Assembly (NCBI GenBank): GCA_910575695.1
Contig: CAJTGJ010000028.1
Span: 1-52,993, forward strand
Direction: 5' to 3'
Origin: Oscillospiraceae bacterium
GTDB lineage: Bacteria > Bacillota > Clostridia > Oscillospirales > Oscillospiraceae
Length of the DNA stretch: 52,993 bases
Made by a program: the position numbers and the translations under genes
The notes under the pieces: model-generated
The model's input: the letters and a program-made list of their open reading frames with translations, nothing else
What the model was told of the DNA's origin: nothing
The model's database searches: none
Shown here: positions 17,718-25,120 of the stretch, piece by piece
How the letters are laid out: every line of letters begins with the position of its first letter
How positions within the stretch are numbered: the first letter of the stretch is position 1

Positions 17718-19547
17718 CTATGCGCCCAGAATCTTGGCCGCGTTTTCCTCGGCAAACTGCTTGCTGTACAGGTCATGGTAATAGCCCTTGGCCCTCAGCA
17801 GATCCTCATGGGCGCCCTGCTCCACGATTTTGCCCTCCCGCACCACCAGGATCATATCCGCCTTGCGGATGGTGGACAGGCGGTGGGCAATCAGGAAGGA
17901 GGTGCGGTCTTTCAGCAGGTGGTCGATGGCCTGCTGGATGAGCTGCTCGGTCTGGGTGTCAATGGACGACGTGGCCTCGTCCAGCACGAAGATGCGGGGG
18001 TCGGCCAGCACCGCCCGGGCAAAGGAGATGAGCTGTTTCTCGCCGGTGGACAGGCGGTCGCCGCCCTCGCCCACGCTGCTGTCCCAGCCCTTTTCCAGCT
18101 TGGCCACCACCGTGTCGGCGGAGACCGCTTTAGCCGCCGCCTCAATCTCGGCGTCGGTGGCGTCCAGCCGCCCGTAGCGGATATTGTCCCGCACGGTGCC
18201 GGAGAACAGGTGGGGGCTCTGCAGCACATAGCCGATGCTGGAGTGGAGCCAGAGCTGGCTGCGCTCCCGGTAGTCCCGGCCATCGATGAGGATCTGGCCC
18301 TCGGTGGGCTCGAAGAAGCGGCAGGCCAGGTTCACCAGGGTGGATTTGCCCGCCCCCGTCTCGCCCACGATGGCAACAGTGGCGCCCGCCGGTATGTGCA
18401 GGGAGAAGTGCTCCAGCACATTGTCCCCGCCGTCGGGATAGCGGAAGGTCACGTCCCGGAACTCGATGTCCCCCTTGATAGGCTCCCAGTTCTCCCGCTT
18501 GGGGTTGAACGCGTCGCCGTATTTCTCCACCACCTCGGGGGTGTCGGTGATTTGGGGCTTTTCCTCCAGCAGGCCGGTGACCCGCTCGATGGACGCCTGG
18601 ATGGCGATGAACTCCGCCAGATTTGCCGTCAGGTTCTGGATGGGCTCGAAAATGTTCATGGCGTAGGAGATGAACGCGGACAGGGTGGCAATGTCCAGCA
18701 CCTGCCCCACCGTCAGGTACCCGCCCCGGAGCAGCACGATGGCCACCGTCAGGGACGAGAAAAACAGCGTCATGGGAATATACACCGCGTTGAGCCTCGC
18801 CGCCCGCACCGCCGAGCGGTTCATGCCGCCGGTGAGCTCCCGGAAGCCCTGGATGCTCTGGTCCTCGATTACCAGGGTTTTGGAGGTCTTGGCCCCGGTG
18901 ATTCCCTCGTTGAAGGCCCCGGTGATCTTGGAGTTGATTTTCCGCACCTTCCGGGTCCAGTGGAGAATCCGGGGCTGGAACCAGCCCGTCAGCGCCGCCA
19001 CGAAGGGCACCACCAGAATCACCACCAGGGCCAGCTGCCAGTTCAGCAGAAGCATGGCGGCAAAGGAGCCGGTAACGTAGAACAGCGCGTCGCAAAGGTC
19101 CATCAGGCCCCAGGCGATGTTGCCGGCAATGCGGTTGGTGTCGTTGGTGATCCGGGTCAGCAGATAGCCCACCGGGGTAACGTTGTAAAAGGACAGGGAC
19201 AGGGTTTGCAGGTGCTCAAACAGGTCCTTGCGCAAATCCCGGCCCATATACATCTCAATGTGCATGGCCTGACGGGCGCTGACCACCACAATCACGCCCT
19301 GGAGCAGGATGGCGCACAGGTAAACCAGCACAAAGGGGGCCAGCCCCTCCAGCGTCCCCGCCTCGATAAAGTGGCTGATGGCGTGCTTTTGGAACAGGGG
19401 GAAGCACACGTCCACCAGGGCGGACAGGGCAAGAAAGACAATCATGCCTACGATGGTCCCCCGGAACCGGGCCAGAATGGGCAGCAGGCGCTTCCAAATG
19501 GACCAGTCAAAGGCTTGGGTATATTCTTTTTCGTCAAAGGCGGCCAT
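17718..19547 (-). CDS. ABC exporter half-transporter (catalytic-Glu subunit of heterodimer)
   Basis: 609 residues: six-helix exporter domain (about 1-330) then an ATPase domain. Walker A GETGAGKSTL (about 394), signature region LSTGEKQ (about 499), Walker B IFVLDEATSSID with the catalytic Glu (about 519), H-loop FLIAHRLSTI. The signature deviates from LSGGQ. Together with the partner's degenerate Walker B this predicts one consensus and one degenerate ATP site, as in BmrCD, TM287/288 and LmrCD. The ATG overlaps the upstream partner's stop by one base (TAATG). Likely a multidrug or lipid/peptide exporter of the cell membrane. Confidence 0.93.
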   Translation of the reverse strand: MAAFDEKEYTQAFDWSIWKRLLPILARFRGTIVGMIVFLALSALVDVCFPLFQKHAISHFIEAGTLEGLAPFVLVYLCAILLQGVIVVVSARQAMHIEMYMGRDLRKDLFEHLQTLSLSFYNVTPVGYLLTRITNDTNRIAGNIAWGLMDLCDALFYVTGSFAAMLLLNWQLALVVILVVPFVAALTGWFQPRILHWTRKVRKINSKITGAFNEGITGAKTSKTLVIEDQSIQGFRELTGGMNRSAVRAARLNAVYIPMTLFFSSLTVAIVLLRGGYLTVGQVLDIATLSAFISYAMNIFEPIQNLTANLAEFIAIQASIERVTGLLEEKPQITDTPEVVEKYGDAFNPKRENWEPIKGDIEFRDVTFRYPDGGDNVLEHFSLHIPAGATVAIVGETGAGKSTLVNLACRFFEPTEGQILIDGRDYRERSQLWLHSSIGYVLQSPHLFSGTVRDNIRYGRLDATDAEIEAAAKAVSADTVVAKLEKGWDSSVGEGGDRLSTGEKQLISFARAVLADPRIFVLDEATSSIDTQTEQLIQQAIDHLLKDRTSFLIAHRLSTIRKADMILVVREGKIVEQGAHEDLLRAKGYYHDLYSKQFAEENAAKILGA

Positions 19548-21388
19548 TACGCGTGCCCCCCTTCCTGGACCAGCGCCCGGTCGTCGCTGCTCATCTGGAT
19601 GTCGTAAATTTCCTTGTAAATGCCCGGGCGGGAAATCAGTTCGGCGTGGGTGCCCACGTCCGCCACCCGTCCGCCGTCCAGCACCAGGATCCGGTCGGCC
19701 TGCATCAGGGTGGTGACCCGGTGGGAAATCAGAACCACAGTGGCGTCCGCCATGCGCTCCTTCAGCGCGGCCCGGATTTTGGCGTCTGTCTCCGCGTCCA
19801 CAGCGGACAGGGAATCGTCGAATACCATCACCGGAGCGTTTTGCAGCAGCATCCGGGCGATGGCTACCCGCTGCTTCTGCCCACCGGACAGGGTGACGCC
19901 CCGTTCTCCCACCACCGTTTCGTAGCCGTTGGCCAGGTCGGCGATGGCCTCGTCCACGCAGGCAATGCGGGCGCAGGCGCGAAGCTCTTCCTCCGCAGCC
20001 TCCGGACGGGTGGCGGCGATGTTCTCCCGGATGGTCTGGGAAAACAGGAACGGCTCCTGGAGCACCATGCCGATCTGGCGGCGCAGGTCCTCCCGCTTGA
20101 TGTCCCGGATGTCCACCCCGCCGATGGTGATCCGTCCCTGACCCTCCTCCAGGTCATAGAGGCGGTCCAGCAGGTGCATCAGGGTGGATTTTCCCGACCC
20201 GGTGCCGCCCAAAACGGCAAAGGTGCCGCCCCAGGGGATCGTGAAGGACACGTCCCGGAGCACCTCCTGGCCCTCGTAGCCGAAGGTCACGTGGTCAAAC
20301 ACGATATCGCCCGACAGCTTCATATGTTTGGCGGAAGGCCGGTCGCATTCCTCGGCGGACTTGATGATATAGCCCACCCGGTCCATGGACACCCCGGCCT
20401 TGCTCATCTCGGACAGCACCCGGCCCAGGGAGCGTACCGGCCAGGCCATGGCACTGTTGTACAAGACAAATACCTGGAACTCGCCCAGGGTGATGGAGCC
20501 GTTTACCGCCGCCACCGACCCTGCCACAATAACCGCCATGATTTGCAGGCACACCAGCACCACGCCGGAGCCCCAGTAGATGCTGAGCACCTTGCCCAGC
20601 TCCACCCACAGAGCGGAAAAGCGGTCGTTTTTCTGGGCAAAACGGTCGATTTCAAACCGTTCCCGGCCGAAGGCCCGCACCACCCGCACGCCGGTGAGGT
20701 TTTCCTGGGCGCAGGTGGTCATCTCTCCCTCCGCCTCGTCGGCCACCTTGAAGCGGGCGGAAATTTTGCCGTAAAACACCCCGGACGCCAGGCCCGTGAC
20801 GGGGATAAAGGCCAGCGGCACCAGGGCCAGCCGCCAGTTCATGTTCAGCATGATGCCGGTGTACAGCGCGATGAGGAACACCGTGCGAAGCACCTCCATG
20901 AGCTGGTTGCACACAAAGGTGCGGATCACCTCCACGTCCGAGGTGCACCGCTGGATGATGTCGCCGGTGGCGTGGGCGGTGTGCCAGTCAAAGCTCAGGC
21001 GCAGGATGTGGCTGTACAGGTCGTCCCGGATCTTCTTCACGAAGCCCTCCGAGCCCTTGGCCAGGTTGATGCGCATTCCGTAGATGCATATGCCCCGCAC
21101 CGCCGCCGCCAGCGCCACCCCTCCCGCCGCGATCCACAGCGCCCGCAGGGGGTCGGCCCGAAGCTCCGCCAGGGGCAGTACGTGCCGCAGCAGGGCGGGC
21201 AGGTCCGGCTCCCTGGCCCCCAGCACCGAGTCCACAGTAACGCTGATGATCTGGGGAATGACGGCGTTGCAGATGGTGTTCAGATACGCCAGTATGATGG
21301 CCGCGGCGAAAAAGCCCCAGTTCCCCCGCAGATAGCGCAGGATGATGCCGGTTTTTTCCCTCCGCAGCAGTTTGACTTCCGTCTCCAA
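19547..21388 (-). CDS. ABC exporter half-transporter (degenerate-site subunit of heterodimer)
   Basis: 613 residues: six-helix membrane domain (about 20-330) and an ATPase domain with Walker A GGTGSGKSTL (about 392), canonical signature LSGGQKQR (about 498), Walker B VMVFDDSLSAVD in which the catalytic Glu is Asp (about 518), and H-loop VLISHRVTTL. The Glu-to-Asp change marks the non-hydrolysing site of heterodimeric exporters. It starts at TTG 21388 behind AAAGGAGGAATTTGA. It is the first structural gene after a leader ORF and terminator, so its expression is probably attenuation-controlled. Confidence 0.93.
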   Translation of the reverse strand: METEVKLLRREKTGIILRYLRGNWGFFAAAIILAYLNTICNAVIPQIISVTVDSVLGAREPDLPALLRHVLPLAELRADPLRALWIAAGGVALAAAVRGICIYGMRINLAKGSEGFVKKIRDDLYSHILRLSFDWHTAHATGDIIQRCTSDVEVIRTFVCNQLMEVLRTVFLIALYTGIMLNMNWRLALVPLAFIPVTGLASGVFYGKISARFKVADEAEGEMTTCAQENLTGVRVVRAFGRERFEIDRFAQKNDRFSALWVELGKVLSIYWGSGVVLVCLQIMAVIVAGSVAAVNGSITLGEFQVFVLYNSAMAWPVRSLGRVLSEMSKAGVSMDRVGYIIKSAEECDRPSAKHMKLSGDIVFDHVTFGYEGQEVLRDVSFTIPWGGTFAVLGGTGSGKSTLMHLLDRLYDLEEGQGRITIGGVDIRDIKREDLRRQIGMVLQEPFLFSQTIRENIAATRPEAAEEELRACARIACVDEAIADLANGYETVVGERGVTLSGGQKQRVAIARMLLQNAPVMVFDDSLSAVDAETDAKIRAALKERMADATVVLISHRVTTLMQADRILVLDGGRVADVGTHAELISRPGIYKEIYDIQMSSDDRALVQEGGHA

Positions 21389-21417
21389 TCAAATTCCTCC
21401 TTTCCATGTCCGAGGGC

Positions 21418-21450
21418 GCAAAAAAAGCGTCCCTCCGTTCAGAGGGACGC
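21418..21450 (-). terminator. Intrinsic terminator (attenuator) in the ABC exporter leader
   Basis: On the minus strand GCGTCCCTC and GAGGGACGC form a perfect 9-bp stem (21450-21427) with a 6-base loop, followed by seven T residues (21426-21420). It lies between the leader ORF and the exporter genes, all in the same direction. A competing pairing is visible: GAGGGA inside the leader ORF (codons Glu-Gly after Thr) is complementary to TCCCTC of the terminator's first arm. Confidence 0.85.
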
Positions 21451-21481
21451 AGAGCAGCCCAAAAACACTTGAAATGGATGG

Positions 21482-21559
21482 TCAATCCATTCCAAGGGCG
21501 CACAAAAATCCCTCGGTTATCCAATTCGTTCCGATTGCGGACTGATTCATCTTAAACAT
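21482..21559 (-). CDS. Leader peptide, 25 residues, upstream of ABC exporter
   Basis: Starts MFKMNQSAIGTNW and ends ALGMD, stop at 21482-21484. It has a strong ribosome site (GAAAGGAGGCGCACACT before ATG) and lies 35 bases after the -10 box of a perfect promoter. The stop codon sits in a small hairpin (AATGGAT-TGACC-ATCCATT). GGCGCACA, overlapping the ribosome site, is complementary to TGTGCGCC in codons 19-22, so folding could couple leader translation to RNA structure. Its place before an attenuator and heterodimeric exporter genes matches the B. subtilis BmrB-BmrCD design, but I see no clear sequence likeness to BmrB, which is longer. Confidence 0.7.
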   Translation of the reverse strand: MFKMNQSAIGTNWITEGFLCALGMD

Positions 21560-21595
21560 AGTGTGCGCCTCCTTTCGATTGTGTAATGCTCACTT

Positions 21596-21624
21596 AGTAT
21601 ATCGCCTTTACAGCGGGTTGTCAA
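21596..21624 (-). promoter_or_regulatory. Consensus sigma-A promoter of the ABC exporter operon
   Basis: Minus strand: TTGACA (21624-21619), 17-bp spacer, TATACT (21601-21596). Near-perfect and probably constitutive, as expected if control happens at the downstream attenuator. Confidence 0.9.
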
Positions 21625-21757
21625 CCCTTTCTTTCCAATGTTTTTCCGCGTGTTTTTCTGCGGGCAAACCGCGATATAAAATACCGCGCGGCAGCAGGGG
21701 CCCGCGCCTTTCTTGGTTCATGAACCGCATTGGGGGATTGGGGACCGTCCGCCTCCC

Positions 21758-22540
21758 TCACCCCAGCGCCACATCCAGCACCAGCATGACAGTGAAGCCC
21801 GCCGCGAAAAACAGGGTCCCCAGGTTGGAGTGCTCACCGGCGGACGCCTCCGGGATCAGTTCCTCCACCACCACGTAGATCATGGCCCCCGCCGCGAAGC
21901 TGAGCAGATAAGGCAGGGCCGGCAGGATCAAGCCCGCCGCCCAAATGGTCAGAAGAGCGGCCAGCGGCTCCACCACACCGGAAAGGACCCCGTAGAGGAA
22001 GGACCGCCCCTTCCCTATCCCCTCCGCCCGAAGCGGCATGGAGATGATCGCCCCCTCCGGAAAGTTCTGGAGCGCAATGCCGATGGACAGGGTCAGCGCT
22101 CCGGTGGCGGTGATGGTCCCGCTGCCCGCCATCCAGCCCGCCAGCACCACCCCCACCGCCATTCCCTCCGGGATGTTGTGCAGCGTCACAGCCAGCACCA
22201 GCATAGTGGTCCGCTTCAGCTGGGCGCTGGGGCCCTCCGGTTTGTCACTGTTCTGGTGCAGATGGGGGATGGTCCGGTCCAGCGCCAGCAGGAACAGGAT
22301 CCCCAGCCAAAAACCCGCCGCCGCCGGAAAAAAGGCCCACTGGCCCATGCCCTCCGCCTGCTCCATGGCGGGTATGAGCAGGCTCCACACCGACGCCGCC
22401 ACCATAACCCCCGCCGCAAAGCCGGTCAGCGCCCGCTGGACCGTTGGATGGAGGGTTTTCCGCATTACGAATACGCAGGCCGCGCCCAGCGCCGTCCCCA
22501 GAAACGGGAGCAGTACGCCCTGTATCATTTCCGTTGTCAT
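21758..22540 (-). CDS. ZIP family divalent metal transporter (ZupT-like)
   Basis: 260 residues with eight hydrophobic helices. The metal-binding motifs are LAVTLHNIPEGMAVG in TM4 and IALQNFPEGAIIS in TM5, the diagnostic HNxPEG and QNxPEG pair of the GufA/ZupT branch. The loop between TM3 and TM4 contains IPHLHQNSD, a short His-containing stretch often seen in ZIP proteins. Expected role: uptake of zinc, iron or manganese across the cell membrane. ATG 22540 follows GATGAGGCGAGC. It is a single gene with its own promoter at 22584-22612. Confidence 0.93.
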   Translation of the reverse strand: MTTEMIQGVLLPFLGTALGAACVFVMRKTLHPTVQRALTGFAAGVMVAASVWSLLIPAMEQAEGMGQWAFFPAAAGFWLGILFLLALDRTIPHLHQNSDKPEGPSAQLKRTTMLVLAVTLHNIPEGMAVGVVLAGWMAGSGTITATGALTLSIGIALQNFPEGAIISMPLRAEGIGKGRSFLYGVLSGVVEPLAALLTIWAAGLILPALPYLLSFAAGAMIYVVVEELIPEASAGEHSNLGTLFFAAGFTVMLVLDVALG

Positions 22541-22583
22541 GCTCGCCTCATCGCCTTTCGGTTCGTTTTTGCTGGTTATATTC

Positions 22584-22612
22584 ATAGTACAACGGGACAC
22601 TGTCTTTGTCAA
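22584..22612 (-). promoter_or_regulatory. Sigma-A promoter for the ZIP transporter gene
   Basis: Minus strand: TTGACA (22612-22607), 17-bp spacer, TACTAT (22589-22584), 44 bp before the start codon. No obvious Fur/Zur/MntR palindrome was recognised. Confidence 0.75.
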
Positions 22613-22807
22613 TCATGTGGGAAGCGGTTGAATCTGGCCTGAAAATGAACATTCAGCGTCATCTTCTGCGCTTCGCAGCATTTCCTGCCTGACAGGGAAA
22701 TTGTGCCGTACGGACTTCTGCAACGCGCAGTGTGACGAGCACGTCAGACCGGTGCCCAGCAGGCGCGTTTTTTGTCTCGAGGCCAGCGGAAACCGCAAGA
22801 GGGGGGA

Positions 22808-22933
22808 ATGATGATGAAAAGGCAGCGTTCCACTGTCATTCTTGCCTGCATACTGCTGGTTTTATCCATATGGCCGCTGTTCATTGGCGTTTTGGACATG
22901 GAGCCGCCGCCCTGCGGGGATCTGGCGCCCTGA
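22808..22933 (+). CDS. Small single-pass membrane protein, 41 residues
   Basis: Begins MMMKRQRSTV with three consecutive ATG codons; AGAGGGGGGA lies directly upstream, so the second or third ATG may be the true start. A basic N-terminus precedes one hydrophobic helix (VILACILLVLSIWPLFIGVL) and an acidic/proline tail (DMEPPPCGDLAP), predicting a cytoplasmic N-terminus. A strong terminator follows 22 bp after the stop. RBS, membrane topology and terminator together argue that it is real, although no family is recognised. The region 22613-22807 before it shows no gene. Confidence 0.6.
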   Translation: MMMKRQRSTVILACILLVLSIWPLFIGVLDMEPPPCGDLAP

Positions 22934-22954
22934 GCTGAATCAGACGGCAAACAT

Positions 22955-22993
22955 AAACGGGGACCGATGCGGTGTGCATCGGTCCCCGTTTTG
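22955..22993. terminator. Rho-independent terminator after the small membrane protein
   Basis: AAACGGGGACCGATGC pairs with GCATCGGTCCCCGTTT (16 bp) around a 5-base loop, followed by TTTG. Confidence 0.9.
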
Positions 22994-23046
22994 TATGTTC
23001 TGCCTGGGGCATTGCGGACGGGTTCCTCCCCATCCATTCCGCCCGG

Positions 23047-23763
23047 TCACAGCAAAACCGCGTCCCCTTCCCGGCAGATCTGCCGGATGGAGCCGTCCTC
23101 AATGAGATACGCCTCGCCCCGCAGCTCCTCCCGGCCGTCCCGGCCCAGGAGATAGCTGCCGTCCACCAGGACATAGAATTGACGGCCCATGCTGTCGGGA
23201 CAGGTGATGTCCTCATAGAGCCGCAGTCCGTCCAGCGTCCAGTCCTTGTCCTGGTTGTAGTGGGGGATGGTCATATGCCTGGTCAGCCCCAGCCCCGGCA
23301 GGAATTTCTGATAAGCCGGGTCAACAGCCTCCCCCGGCTCCTCGGGCTGGGCGTACACCACGTTGGCACTGTTCATGCTGCCTGCGCTGACGCCCACCAC
23401 CACACCGTCGAAGTCCGCCAAGCGCTCCCGAAGATTGATTTCCTGGAAGAATTTATTTTGTGTGGGGACGTGCCCGCCGCACAGAAAAATCACGTCGGCG
23501 TGGGCGAGCAAATAGCCGCACTCATCCTGGGTTTCCCGGAACAGCAGGGAGAGTTCGGCAAACCGGATGCCGGTCTCAGCGAAACGGCTCTCCATATCCT
23601 CCGCGAACCGGCGGAGTTTGACGTCATCGTCCGGGTCAGAGGCGATAAACAGGGCGCGGCAAGTTTCCGGCAAAGCCTTTTTCAGCTCATCCACAAAGCC
23701 GTTCGCCGGGTTCAGCGCCGATGAATCCGGCGGACATGGACTGCTGGTCAAAAAATAAGTCAT
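23047..23763 (-). CDS. Peptidase E-like protein (family S51)
   Basis: 238 residues. The nucleophile elbow is VVVGVSAGSMN with Ser126; FLCGGHVPTQNKFF is the upstream conserved GG-containing loop of S51 peptidases (dipeptidase E, cyanophycinase). FIASDPDDD and GLGLTRHMTIPHYNQD supply further family features. It is probably a cytoplasmic aminopeptidase-like enzyme, in the classic case cleaving Asp-X dipeptides; exact specificity is not evident. ATG 23763 follows TTGGAGATGTAATT. A single gene; interspersed repeat copy B lies upstream of it. Confidence 0.85.
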   Translation of the reverse strand: MTYFLTSSPCPPDSSALNPANGFVDELKKALPETCRALFIASDPDDDVKLRRFAEDMESRFAETGIRFAELSLLFRETQDECGYLLAHADVIFLCGGHVPTQNKFFQEINLRERLADFDGVVVGVSAGSMNSANVVYAQPEEPGEAVDPAYQKFLPGLGLTRHMTIPHYNQDKDWTLDGLRLYEDITCPDSMGRQFYVLVDGSYLLGRDGREELRGEAYLIEDGSIRQICREGDAVLL

Positions 23764-23792
23764 AATTACATCTCCAATTATACCTAATGCCC

Positions 23793-23881
23793 GTCGTCGG
23801 GCGGCTGTTTTGGACAACTGCCCTGTCCGTAGCGAGCTTTAAGCTCTTTTTCGGTTCCTTTTTCTCTCGAGAAAAAGGAAC
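23793..23881 (-). repeat. Interspersed intergenic repeat, copy B
   Basis: Reverse orientation relative to copy A (12652-12743). Read on the minus strand it starts with a hairpin (23881-23854, 13-bp arms GTTCCTTTTTCTC / GAGAAAAAGGAAC), then CGAAAAAGAG, GCTCGCT, and ends CCGCCCGACGAC at 23793. The hairpin directly follows icd and may serve as its terminator. Confidence 0.75.
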
Positions 23882-23885
23882 AAAC

Positions 23886-25085
23886 TCACAGACGCGCCCG
23901 GATGGCCCGGAGGAACTCCAGCCCGGTGACCTTTTGGGCCTTGGCCTCGCCTTCCCACAGGCCCACCAGGTCGCCAGTCATGATGCCGCTCTCAATGGTG
24001 TCGATGGACGCCTTCTCCAGCTTCTTCGCAAAGGCGGTCAGCTCCGGCAGATCGTCCAGCTCGCCCCGCTTAGCCAGCGCCCCCGTCCAGGCGAACAGGG
24101 TGGCCATGGGGTTGGTGGATACCTCCTCGCCCTTGAGGTGGCGGTAATAGTGCTGGGTGACGGTGCCGTGGGCGGCTTCGTACTCATAGTTCCCGTCCGG
24201 AGACACCAGCACAGAGGTCATCATGGCCAGGGAGCCGAAGGCGGTGGACACCATGTCGCTCATCACGTCGCCGTCGTAGTTCTTGCAGGCCCAGATGAAG
24301 CCGCCTTTGGAGCGGACCACCCGCGCCACCGCGTCGTCAATCAATGTGTAAAAGTAGGTGATGCCTGCCTGTTTAAATTTTTCCTCATATTCCGCCGCGA
24401 ATACCTCCGCGAATACGTCCTTGAAGGTATGGTCATACTGCTTGGAGATAGTGTCCTTGGTGGCAAACCACAGATCCTGCCTGGTATCCAGCGCGAACTG
24501 GAAGCAGGAGTGGGCAAAGGAGGTGATGGAGGCGTTGACGTTGAACTGCCCCTGGAGCACACCGGGGCCGTCGAACTGGTGGATGGTCTGACGGGTCTCC
24601 ACGCCGTCCGCGCCGGTGAACACCAGCTCCGCCGTGCCGGGGCCGGGGACCTTATATTCTGTGGCCTTGTACACGTCGCCGAAGGCGTGTCGGGCAATGG
24701 TGATGGGCTGTTCCCAGTTCTTCACCACCGGGTTCAGCCCCTTTACCATAATGGGGGCGCGGAACACGGTGCCGTCCAGAATGGCCCGGATGGTGCCGTT
24801 GGGGGACTTCCACATCCGGGACAGCTTGTATTCCTCCACCCGCTGGGCATTGGGGGTAATGGTGGCGCACTTGACAGCCACGCCGTACTTTTTGTTGGCC
24901 TGGGCGGCGTCGATGGTCACCTGGTCGCCGGTCTCCTCCCGGTGGGGGAGGCCCAGGTCGTAATATTCCGTTTTCAGGTCAATGAACGGCTCCAGCAGCT
25001 CCTCCTTGATCTGCTGCCAGAGGATGCGGGTCATCTCGTCGCCGTCCATCTCCACCAGGGGGGTCTTCATCTGTAATTTGTCCAT
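23886..25085 (-). CDS. icd: NADP-dependent isocitrate dehydrogenase
   Basis: 399 residues of the eukaryotic-type (type II) subfamily. MKTPLVEMDGDEMTRILW opens the Rossmann-like domain; KSPNGTIRAILDGTVFRAPI holds the substrate-phosphate Ser/Asn; NYDGDVMSDMVSTAFGSLAM supplies the metal Asp residues; AAHGTVTQHYYRH is the adenine-binding loop with the His-Tyr typical for NADP. It decarboxylates isocitrate to 2-oxoglutarate, feeding glutamate synthesis. It begins at ATG 25085 behind AAAGGGACGATAATCC, 35 bp after the membrane-protein gene, with which it may be co-transcribed. Confidence 0.96.
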   Translation of the reverse strand: MDKLQMKTPLVEMDGDEMTRILWQQIKEELLEPFIDLKTEYYDLGLPHREETGDQVTIDAAQANKKYGVAVKCATITPNAQRVEEYKLSRMWKSPNGTIRAILDGTVFRAPIMVKGLNPVVKNWEQPITIARHAFGDVYKATEYKVPGPGTAELVFTGADGVETRQTIHQFDGPGVLQGQFNVNASITSFAHSCFQFALDTRQDLWFATKDTISKQYDHTFKDVFAEVFAAEYEEKFKQAGITYFYTLIDDAVARVVRSKGGFIWACKNYDGDVMSDMVSTAFGSLAMMTSVLVSPDGNYEYEAAHGTVTQHYYRHLKGEEVSTNPMATLFAWTGALAKRGELDDLPELTAFAKKLEKASIDTIESGIMTGDLVGLWEGEAKAQKVTGLEFLRAIRARL

Positions 25086-25120
25086 GGATTATCGTCCCTT
25101 TCTTTTCATGATTGGCGCGG

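Noticed and set aside
17637..19607. Long plus-strand frame opposite the ABC exporter subunit (and a similar one at 19553-21472)
   Set aside because: Antisense shadow of genes with complete ABC motifs; no start signal and no recognisable protein features.
22613..22807. Possible small RNA between the ZIP promoter and the small membrane protein
   Set aside because: Only weak local hairpins, with no promoter and terminator pair that would define a transcript.
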